Shown here in pieces: positions 8,101-15,700 of a stretch of 59,069 bases of DNA. Under the pieces are notes generated by a model. The model did no database searches and was not told the origin of the DNA. It saw only the letters and a program-made list of their open reading frames with translations. The translations under genes and the position numbers were made by a program. Source of the DNA: Candidatus Pacearchaeota archaeon (GTDB lineage: Archaea; Nanobdellota; Nanobdellia; Pacearchaeales; GW2011-AR1); the NCBI GenBank assembly GCA_016181895.1, contig JACOYL010000012.1, positions 1 to 59,069 on the forward strand, read 5' to 3'. Within the stretch, counting starts at the first letter, position 1. Every line of letters begins with the position of its first letter.

Positions 8101-9642
8101 CTAGTTTTTAAAATTATCCGTAATTTTCCCGGCTTGTTTCCTCGGTTTGGATTTTTTCAAAACATAATTCACAGGGTTCTTCATCCCGATTTCTTCGTCC
8201 GTCGGAATGATTCCTATGCCGCGATAATAATCCTTGTCGAAATTCGGCGGCGGCACGATTTTGTTTCTGTAACTCCAAAGAATTTGGGTTTTTATGTAGC
8301 CTTCCTTCAAAGGCAAAGGATTTTTTTTGTTCCATTCGTGAATCCTTTTTTCAAGCTCGTCTCTTTCCATTCCTATGGAACGAAAAAGATTTATCAAAAT
8401 AAACAACGCGCGTTTTTTTCCATCGGCGATGCCGAGAAGAATTTTCTGGATGCTCGGAGGAAGATATGAATCGGAAAATTTTTCTATTTTAATCGGCTTG
8501 AATTCCTCTTTCTGCGCTTTTACGTCGCCGAAATCCATGTTTTTGCTCCAGTCCAAAGCCCTTGTCACGAGTTCTTTTGCTTCATTCTCCTCGGAATTTG
8601 GAAGAAAATCTCTTGTTTTTATCATCATCGGATTTGCATCTTTCGGCTGAAAATCCCGAATCTCCTGCTCTGAAATCACGACGCTGGCGAGCGAGGTTTT
8701 TTCATGCAGCGAATACGGAACGCGGAACAAATGCCTTGGAGAAACAAGAATCAAATCCAGACCGAGAATTTCAAACATGTCGCTTTCGATTTTTTTTGAA
8801 AAGTTTTCTGGATTTTTCTTTGAATCCATGGAACATTTTCTGCATTCGAAAAAATCAGCCATGTTATCATCGTCCAAAACAAGAATTGAATTGCACTTGT
8901 CATTAAGGCAGCGATGGGTTTTTTTAAGTTCATCCTGGATTTTTTCCTTTCTTATTTTTTTTGTTTCTTTTCTCAGGCATCTCGGATTTTCGCAGTCGTA
9001 TGTAACAAGGGAATATTCGTCGGCGATTTCCCTGCAGTTGCCGCACTTTATTCCCTTTTTTATTTTTGTCTTTTCAAACTGCTTCAAATCCTCGGAAGAA
9101 AGCAAATCCTGCAACTCGCCTTCGGCGTTGAATCTGATGTAGGAAATTATTTTTCTCGGAAGTTCCGGAAAAAGATTTTTTGTCTCCAATCCCGCGATTG
9201 ACTTCGGAAACGCGTCCCATGGAACAATGATGTGAAATCCCTTGTTTCCAGAATATTTTATCCCGATGTTTTTTATTTTGTGCTTTTTCAGGACATTAAT
9301 AACGGCCTGCGCGGCTTTCTTGCTGAAATCGAAATACTTGCAGTCTATGTCAATCAGCAAATCCCAGCCTATCCTCAAATCGTCAACCTGTTTTTCCTTC
9401 ATTCCTATTGAGATGTCAAGGGGATTTTTCCACAATTCCTCGGAACAATGAAAAGATGTCGCTCCTTTTTTCACGAGTTCGAAAATGTCGCCCTCGTACT
9501 GAAAAGAATCCGGCCTTTTCCCGAAGCCCTCGAAATATCTCGGGACGACTTCGCGATTTTTTGAAAAAGAAAAAATCGCCTTCTGGATTTCCGGCTTTGA
9601 ATAATAAAGCGAAGTTATTTTCCTGATTTTTTCCTCTGACAT
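8101..9642 (-). CDS. priS: DNA primase: small-subunit catalytic domain fused to a PriL-CTD-like domain
   Basis: The open frame reaches 9885, but the ATG at 9642 starts the typical MSEEKIRKITSLYY and avoids overlap with PCNA. The resulting protein has 513 residues. Asp98 and Asp100 in LLIDIDC and the SGNKGFHIIVPW motif (131-142) are the archaeo-eukaryotic primase metal and nucleotide sites. A zinc-ribbon-like insert holds paired cysteines (CGNC, CENPRC, CLNDKC, CRKC). After the core, SPRHLFRVPYSLHEKT is typical. The last 120 residues (PPSIQKIL ... KEGYIKTQILW ... KNPVNYVL) resemble the PriL C-terminal domain, but no cysteines are present there. The enzyme makes RNA/DNA primers. It is divergent from PCNA. 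Confidence 0.85.
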   Translation of the reverse strand: MSEEKIRKITSLYYSKPEIQKAIFSFSKNREVVPRYFEGFGKRPDSFQYEGDIFELVKKGATSFHCSEELWKNPLDISIGMKEKQVDDLRIGWDLLIDIDCKYFDFSKKAAQAVINVLKKHKIKNIGIKYSGNKGFHIIVPWDAFPKSIAGLETKNLFPELPRKIISYIRFNAEGELQDLLSSEDLKQFEKTKIKKGIKCGNCREIADEYSLVTYDCENPRCLRKETKKIRKEKIQDELKKTHRCLNDKCNSILVLDDDNMADFFECRKCSMDSKKNPENFSKKIESDMFEILGLDLILVSPRHLFRVPYSLHEKTSLASVVISEQEIRDFQPKDANPMMIKTRDFLPNSEENEAKELVTRALDWSKNMDFGDVKAQKEEFKPIKIEKFSDSYLPPSIQKILLGIADGKKRALFILINLFRSIGMERDELEKRIHEWNKKNPLPLKEGYIKTQILWSYRNKIVPPPNFDKDYYRGIGIIPTDEEIGMKNPVNYVLKKSKPRKQAGKITDNFKN

Positions 9643-9749
9643 TGTACGACAATATTTTCCCCCTTTTATTATTCCAGACAAAGCCTTTATAATAATTATT
9701 CTATACTCCATAATAACAATGCTTAAAATCCCAGAGAATATATAAAAAA

Positions 9750-10490
9750 ATGCTCGTGAAACTTGAAAACCCTTCATTGTTGTCCAGACCTGTTGAGATA
9801 ATTTCCGAATTGGTGACGGAAGTAAAAATAAAAATAAACGATTTCGGTTTGGGAATTTCGGCGATAGATCCGGCGAACGTTTCAATGGTTGGACTTAGAA
9901 TTCCAAGAAGCGCATTTTCGCAATTTGAAACGGGAAACGAAACGCTTGGGATAAATCTTGAAAACCTGAAGCAAATTTTGAAAAGAGCTGGAGCGGGAAG
10001 CTCCGTGGTTCTGGAAAAAAAAGACAACATTCTAAACATACAAATTCACGACAGGATAAAAAGAAATTTCACTTTGAGCCTCATAGAAATAGAATCGGAG
10101 GACGTTGATTTCCACGAGAAGGAATCGAGGATGGAGTTTTCATCAAGGATTGAAATGAATTCAAATGATTTAATCGCTTCCGTGGAAGACTGCGCTGTCG
10201 TCGCGGACGCCTGTTCTTTTGTTTTGAGAAACGGAAGATTTGTCATCGAGGCAAAGGCTTTGAATTCCGCGATGTCCGAGTTTTCCGGCGACGAGGCAAG
10301 AATTGAGGGCGAGGATTCCAAGGCGAAATACAGCCTCGAGTATTTGGGAAAATTCATGAAGGGCGCGAAACTTTGCGACAAAACTGTTTTGAAATTCGCG
10401 GAGGATCATCCGCTGAAAATAGAATTCAAAAATCAGGGAATGGAACTTGATTTTATTCTGGCGCCAAGAGTTGAAGAAATGGAAGACTGA
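9750..10490 (+). CDS. pcn: DNA polymerase sliding clamp PCNA
   Basis: A 246-residue protein of normal PCNA length. It has two matching halves, with FGLGISAIDPANVSMVGLR at residues 32-50 equivalent to the DSSHVxL region of PCNA. The interdomain part follows (GINLENLKQILKRA, residues 72-85), then the C-terminal half with LEYLGKFMKGA and DHPLKIEF, ending LDFILAPRVEE. It forms the trimeric ring that tethers replicative polymerase, ligase and FEN1 to DNA. It is transcribed divergently from the primase gene with a 107-base gap that contains AT-rich TATA-like elements on both strands, which suggests co-regulation of two replication genes. Confidence 0.93.
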   Translation: MLVKLENPSLLSRPVEIISELVTEVKIKINDFGLGISAIDPANVSMVGLRIPRSAFSQFETGNETLGINLENLKQILKRAGAGSSVVLEKKDNILNIQIHDRIKRNFTLSLIEIESEDVDFHEKESRMEFSSRIEMNSNDLIASVEDCAVVADACSFVLRNGRFVIEAKALNSAMSEFSGDEARIEGEDSKAKYSLEYLGKFMKGAKLCDKTVLKFAEDHPLKIEFKNQGMELDFILAPRVEEMED

Positions 10491-10579
10491 AATCGTCTGA
10501 CATATCATCTAAGATTGATGGCATAATAGAAGATTAATTCCAAATTTCTAGTTTTTGGGTTAGTTAATTAATAGAAGGG

Positions 10580-10611
10580 TTTATATACACAAAGTTACTT
10601 GGTAACTTTGT
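10580..10611 (+). promoter_or_regulatory. VapBC promoter with overlapping palindromic operator
   Basis: The TATA box TTTATATAC (10580-10588) is followed directly by a hyphenated perfect palindrome, ACAAAGTTAC-TTG-GTAACTTTGT (10589-10611). VapB antitoxins normally bind such inverted repeats to repress their own operon, so this is the likely operator. The 100 bases that follow, up to the start codon, also contain GC-rich inverted repeats. Confidence 0.7.
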
Positions 10612-10710
10612 AGAAGCAATTACGCATAGCGATGCGATTGCATACGCTTCGCAACGAAAGGCATCGGCAGACACTGAATCAAAAAAGCATCGCGAGGCGG
10701 AGTAATAAAA

Positions 10711-10968
10711 ATGACTTCAAAAACTATAAAAATAAGCGAGGAAAATTACAAAAGATTGTTAAACATAGCTTCAGAGTTGCAAAAGCAGAGAGAGGAAAGG
10801 GTTTCGTTTGATGATGCTTTGAAAATTATGGAAGCAATAAAAATGAACGGAAAAAAGAAGAAATTAAGCGACTTGGCCGGAAAATGGAAATATATGACTG
10901 ACAAAGAAGCCAATGTTCTTATTAAAGAAATATACAAAGAAAGAAAGATTATATCGAAGAGGTTATGA
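10711..10968 (+). CDS. vapB: VapB-type antitoxin
   Basis: An 85-residue protein directly upstream of and overlapping a PIN-domain gene. The N-terminus TSKTIKISEENYKRLLNIA resembles the ribbon-helix-helix/CopG-like start of archaeal VapB antitoxins: a beta strand followed by a helix with the E-N-Y-x-R-L pattern. A central helix and a basic C-terminal tail (KERKIISKRL) should wrap the toxin. It is expected to bind the palindrome at 10589-10611 and neutralise VapC. Stop and start codons overlap (ATGA), so the pair is translationally coupled. Confidence 0.8.
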   Translation: MTSKTIKISEENYKRLLNIASELQKQREERVSFDDALKIMEAIKMNGKKKKLSDLAGKWKYMTDKEANVLIKEIYKERKIISKRL

Positions 10969-11345
10969 TGGTGTGTTTGGATTCGGATGTGCTTATAAAT
11001 CTATTAAGAAATGATAAAGACACGGTTTTGTTAATAAAGAAAATAGAGAAATCCCACAAAATAACGACAACTGTTATTAACAGCTTTGAATTGTGGAAAG
11101 GATTTTACAGAATGAGAAAAGGTGAAAGGGCAATTATTGAATTATTGGACACAGTGTTTTTGTTAGAATTTGATAAAGAAGCAAGCAAAAAGGCGGCTGA
11201 AATTTTTGAGTATTTAAGAAATAAAGGAAAAACAATTGATGCCCTTGATGTCATGATATCATCCATTGCAATAACAAATGATGAATCATTGTTGACATTT
11301 AACAAGAAGCATTTTGAGAATATTCCTGGTTTAAAATTAATGTAA
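10965..11345 (+). CDS. vapC: VapC-type PIN-domain ribonuclease toxin
   Basis: A 126-residue PIN domain. LDSDVLINLL at the N-terminus holds the first acidic residue. NSFELWKGF carries the second (Glu). IDALDVMISSIAI holds the third Asp with its hydrophobic partner, and LLTFNKKHFENIPGLKL is the usual C-terminal strand and loop. VapC toxins cut tRNA or rRNA with Mg2+ when freed from VapB. Two ATG codons (10965 and 10968) are possible starts; both keep the ATGA-type overlap with vapB. Length and active site look intact. Confidence 0.88.
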   Translation: MMVCLDSDVLINLLRNDKDTVLLIKKIEKSHKITTTVINSFELWKGFYRMRKGERAIIELLDTVFLLEFDKEASKKAAEIFEYLRNKGKTIDALDVMISSIAITNDESLLTFNKKHFENIPGLKLM

Positions 11346-11431
11346 AAAGAGGATATATTTTTTCTGTTATTAGTACAGAAAATATTACAGATTCTAATAA
11401 AATTTATAAGCGTTCAAATATTGATTAACTA

Positions 11432-12259
11432 ATGGATTTAAAGAGGGGTGAATTATTTTTTTCAGAGAGAAAAAAAGGACAAATCACTATTTTTGTAATA
11501 GCCGCTATTTTGATTGTCGCAATAGTAGGATTATTTTTTCTTTTCAGAACAGGAATAATTCCCGGAATCGGAGGCGGAACAAAAGAAACAAATGTGAACG
11601 CGTTTTTGAATTCGTGCATCGAAGACAAAATAAAAGAATCTGTTAATTTAATTTCCCTTCAGGGAGGGTATACGAAACCTGTTCCATTAAGCGTAAAATT
11701 CAGATTTCAAAATGAAGATTATTACAACATTTCTTATTTGTGCTACACGTCTCAAAATTATGTGCCATGCGTCAATCAAAACTCGCTTTTAATCCAAAAT
11801 GTTGAAGATGAAATAAAAAATTACATCTCAAATGACGTTGAAACCTGTTTTAACGAATTGAAAGACAACTTTGAAAAACAAGGATTTGACGTCGCTCCAA
11901 ATTCCGGATTGAATGATTTTAATGTTGAATTGGTGCCGAAAAAAATCGCGATAAAAACAGATTCTGAATTTATACTGACGAAAACCGATGAAACAACAAC
12001 ACAGGAAAATTTTGAGGTTATAATTTTAAGCAGAAGCTATGAAATATTGCAGGTTGTCCAGGAAATTGCAAACCAAGAAGCGGAATTTTGCAATTTCAAT
12101 CTGGACGGATTTATGCTGACATATCCTGAATTCGAAGTGGAAAAGTTCAGCCTTGCGGAAAAAGGGGTGATTTACACTGTAAAATACATAGATACAAATG
12201 AAAAATTCAGGTTTGCAATCAGGAGCTGCTTTATACCTCCTGGCTTCATTGCCAACTAA
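11432..12259 (+). CDS. Prepilin-like surface protein 1 (RKKG/QITIF type)
   Basis: A 275-residue protein. Residues 14-38 read RKKGQITIFVIAAILIVAIV then more hydrophobics. A basic stretch, Gly then Gln, and a 20-residue helix is the archaeal class III (prepilin/archaellin) signal, with cleavage expected after Gly16. The globular part contains SLQGGY, YLCYTSQNYVPCV and VETCFNELKDNFEKQGFDV, all matched by the 17316-18101 protein, so they are paralogs. Four or more conserved cysteines suggest disulfides outside the cell. A TATA box (AATTTATAAGC) lies about 25 bases upstream. It is the first gene of a large surface locus and probably forms an extracellular filament or complex. The family is unnamed to me. 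Confidence 0.7.
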   Translation: MDLKRGELFFSERKKGQITIFVIAAILIVAIVGLFFLFRTGIIPGIGGGTKETNVNAFLNSCIEDKIKESVNLISLQGGYTKPVPLSVKFRFQNEDYYNISYLCYTSQNYVPCVNQNSLLIQNVEDEIKNYISNDVETCFNELKDNFEKQGFDVAPNSGLNDFNVELVPKKIAIKTDSEFILTKTDETTTQENFEVIILSRSYEILQVVQEIANQEAEFCNFNLDGFMLTYPEFEVEKFSLAEKGVIYTVKYIDTNEKFRFAIRSCFIPPGFIAN

Positions 12260-12274
12260 AATGAAAAACAAAAA

Positions 12275-12388
12275 ATGACAAAGCATGATAAAGAAATGAA
12301 AACTAAAATGGAATGGGTTAATCACCAACCCTCATCAAGGAATATCCCTTATGTTAAGAAGTATTTAAAATTAATTAATTCAAAATGA
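12275..12388 (+). CDS. Small ORF, 37 residues (tentative)
   Basis: ATG at 12275 to TGA at 12386, encoding MTKHDKEMKTKMEWVNHQ and so on. Its stop overlaps the start of the next small ORF (ATGA), which is the only support besides its position. The DNA includes CACCAACCCTCATCAAGG, resembling the CACCCTGCCTCATCAAC repeat found twice farther on. It may be a real micropeptide gene or chance. Confidence 0.2.
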   Translation: MTKHDKEMKTKMEWVNHQPSSRNIPYVKKYLKLINSK

Positions 12389-12564
12389 TAAAAAAAACAG
12401 AAACAAAAAAAATAGAAAAAGGGTTCAAAAAAGGAACCCTAATAGTAAGAGACTTCTCCCAAGATGATAATGTATACAATTACAACAATTATATAAATAT
12501 TTCTTACTGCAACGCACCCGCTAATTTTCCTAATTCAGTTAAATTAAATGTTTCAAATTTATAA
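12385..12564 (+). CDS. Small ORF, 59 residues (tentative)
   Basis: ATG at 12385 to TAA at 12562. It is lysine-rich at the start, then has GTLIVRDFSQDDNVYNYNN. It overlaps the 37-residue ORF by four bases, and a third ORF of 30 residues (12566-12658) starts one base after its stop, so three small ORFs are arranged in a coupled chain. Codons 12-19 contain a perfect hairpin AGGGTTC/GAACCCT (12420-12440). No family is recognised. The chain lies between the first pilin-like gene and the first giant gene. Confidence 0.3.
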   Translation: MIKKTETKKIEKGFKKGTLIVRDFSQDDNVYNYNNYINISYCNAPANFPNSVKLNVSNL

Positions 12565-12637
12565 AATGAAAAAAATAGAATGCACCCTGCCTCATCAACC
12601 AAATGTTCAGGAAATTAAAGTTTATAAATTTTACCAT

Positions 12638-12710
12638 GGCGGCATAGCATATTGCTAATGCACCCTGCCTCATCAACAGGGTGAAGTGGGTTGAATTCCC
12701 ACTGCCGCCA
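12638..12710 (+). ncRNA. tRNA-like cloverleaf with aberrant loops (possible degenerate tRNA)
   Basis: The 73 bases fold as a full cloverleaf with every stem perfect: acceptor GGCGGCA/TGCCGCC, D-stem GCAT/ATGC, anticodon stem CCCTG/CAGGG and T-stem GTGGG/CCCAC, plus a 3' A. The loops are wrong for a working tRNA. The D-loop ATTGCTA lacks GG, the T-loop is TTGAATT instead of TTCRANN, and the anticodon loop has nine bases (CCTCATCAA). With one C-A mismatch it could be read as a seven-base loop with CAT. It ends 18 bases before the giant gene's ATG. A 19-base piece of it is duplicated at 12581-12599. It could be a pseudo-tRNA or a leader element. Confidence 0.45.
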
Positions 12711-12728
12711 CGATGACAAAAAAAGAAA

Positions 12729-15700
12729 ATGAAAAAAATAAAAAAGGAAACAGGGATAAGTTTGATTGTAATCGCATTAATGCAAATAATGATAATGCTC
12801 ATTTCCATAAGTTCCGAGAGTTACGCAATCAGCCAGAATAATAATTTTAACAATATTAATATAATTGAAAATGATTTTGGGAAGTTAATAAATCTCGGTT
12901 TTGATTTCCTCGTCGGATTTTTGGCGATAAAACAGATTGCTTCGGTTTCAGCGCAGGATGATCAGATTTACTGCTGTGAAAAAAGATTAGATAGTTATGG
13001 GGGTGGATTGTGCACAGAAGTAAATAATAATACTGAATGCGACAGCTCTTACAGAACAAATCCCTCAACATGTCAACCGCTTCTTGATGGAACCGGGGGA
13101 ACTTCCTTCTGCAGAATGGGAACATGTGTTTTTGACAATGGATTAAGTTGCAGTGATAACAGCGTTCAAACATTTTGCGAGGCAGACGGAGGAGAATGGA
13201 TTTTTGACAGTTCTGCCAATGTTCCCGAATGCGACAGGGGCGCGTGTGTTTTTCCGGACTCGGCTGTTTTTTCAACACTGAGACAGTGCGAATTGGAATA
13301 TTTATCCAGGGGTTTGGACACAAGCGACATTGATTCCAGAGATGATTATGATGAAACTCAAACTATTTTGCTTTCACTTGCATTGTCATCAGGAGAAAAC
13401 AAAGGAGCGTGTGTTCTTTCTGGGGGGGCTTGTAGATTTGAAACAGGCGCTGAATGTGAAAACGACGGGGGAACCCATTTCCCCGGATTTTTATGCACGC
13501 ATCCTGATTTGCAGGGTGATGAAAATTTTGGAGTTAATTGTTTTCCCACAAGTACTGTAAGTTGCTTGAATGGAAAGGACGAGATTTATTTCATGGACAG
13601 TTGTCAACAACCTGGAAATATTTATAATGCGTCAATGGTAAAAGAGCCAAATGAAGATTTTAACATGGTTGACATCGACGATGGGAATGATGGAGACGAT
13701 GATGATTATTGGGCTTATGTTGTTTCAAAAACAAGCAGTTGTGAACTTGATTTAAATGACGATAATTCCTTGCAAACCTGCGGAAACTGCGCAAGAACAT
13801 CAAGCAGCGTTTGTTCCGAAACAACAACAGGGGAAACGCACATTCAAGACGGAGATTTTGTCTGTAAGGATTTGAGATGCGAGTATGCTGATGAGGTTTT
13901 CAATCACGGAGAAAGTTTTTGTGTTTACACAAGCGCGATAGGGCAGCAATTAATAAATTACAAAAGTTATAATGGAGAGAGTGATGGAAATACAAGCGAT
14001 GTAATTTCTACCGATGCTCCCGGAAGCGAACACTGGAAATTAAGCTGCATTAACGGGAAAATACATCCTGAGCCTCCGGATAGTTTTGGAAGAGTGCAAG
14101 TATGCGTTCCAAAAATAATAAGCCAGGAAATAACCTTGCCAGATGGAACCAATGACACAATAAGTTTCAGGACAGCAACTCTTGAAAACAATTTGGCTTC
14201 CTTATGCGTTTCCTACAATCCTCTTCAGGAAAAAGTAGGCGATAAAATGGAAGACATACAGCAAAGCATTGATTTTTGCGAGCAAAATCCTCATTGCTAT
14301 TGGAAAGAAATGTTTATCGACGACAATGATGATGACAAAGGCAATGATGATTTCAAGTTCAAGATTTGCGTTCCAAGATATCCGCTTGGAACTTCTGACT
14401 ATTGTCCCATGGCAACTCTTTCATGCCCTACTGTTTATGTCAAGGGAGAAGATATAGAAGATGTAGTTTTAAGAAGCGGGTTGTGGGATGTGTATGCAAA
14501 CGAATATTGCGAGAAGCCTATTTTTGCGGAAAAAATGAACAACCTCTGTGTTTCTTTCGGGGATTGCGGAAATTATGTGAATTACATCGGAGAGGGAACA
14601 AATGATAATATTGAGATAAAAAGGAACAAGGGAGATAAAAGCCATAATTTGAATGACAACTGGCCGTATGAAGACGGAGATGACAATTGGGATTTCAGCA
14701 ATTACATTGGTTTTGCAAATGAAACTAATTTTTTACCACAAGCCGCGGTTTCGGGATTAACTCTTGGAGAAGAAACCTGCCCTCCCGGAACCCCTCCTGA
14801 TGAATGCGCGATTGATTTGGGAAATGTTAATGTGAAGATTGGGGGAAATTTATTGACAAGTAATTTAAAGATAGCAAATGCATTGGGAGGTATTGGAGCA
14901 TTGACTTTTATAGGCACCAAAATATTTGGAGATATAGCATTAGTTCAAGGAGTTCAAAACGTAATACTAACAATTGAAAGCAGAGGAAGTACGCAATATT
15001 TCTATTATACTCAACCAACTGCCACCACCGGTCCTATTATTGCTCCTGCCGCCGGCGCTGTAGTCGGAGCAATTATCGGCGCGCGTCTCGGAAGTTTTCT
15101 TGCAGAACAGGCAGGTGTTGTTCCGGGTGTTGCTAATATTTATATTTTAAGCGGGGCGATTGCAGGAGGTACAGCAGGATATGCTTTGGTCAGTGGTTGG
15201 ATCGCAGGTCAGTGGATAGCATGGGGAGCATACACTGGGTGGGGGTTTGTTGCAGCTGTGGCAATATTGATATACTTAGAATGGTCCGGCGCAGGAGAAA
15301 TAGAAACAAGAAACATTGATTTTGTTTGCAATCCGTGGCAGGCACCGACAGGAGGGGATTGCGAAAGATGCAATGAAGATTCCTTGATTCCATGCACACA
15401 ATATGCTTGTGAAAACATAGGGCAATTATGCAAATTTGTTGAAGACGACACAACCACGCCATTTTGCATAAGTGAAAGTTCAAGCGACAATGTTCCTCCT
15501 ATATTAACACTTGGAAGTTATGATGATGCCGCATATGAAATAGACAATGCAGCAGAAAATTTTAGTGATTTGGAAATCATAATTGGAGAAAGGGAAAGCG
15601 ACAGAAGATACCCTGGACCTGTTGTAGTTTCAGGGGAATCTGGAAACAATGTAGGCTGCATACAGGAAGACACAGAAGTCATATTGAATTTAAACACAGA

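Noticed and set aside
9643-9885. N-terminal extension of the primase frame (81 residues)
   Set aside because: It overlaps the divergent PCNA gene and promoter, has an unlike sequence, and the family start MSEEKIRKI is at 9642.
12420-12440. AGGGTTC/GAACCCT hairpin as a terminator
   Set aside because: No T-run follows; archaeal termination relies on oligo-T. It lies inside a possible ORF.
12539-12808. 89-codon minus-strand ORF before the giant gene
   Set aside because: It runs through the tRNA-like element and the giant gene's start; its hydrophobic repeats only mirror the duplicated DNA (LLMRQGA, WLMRQGA).
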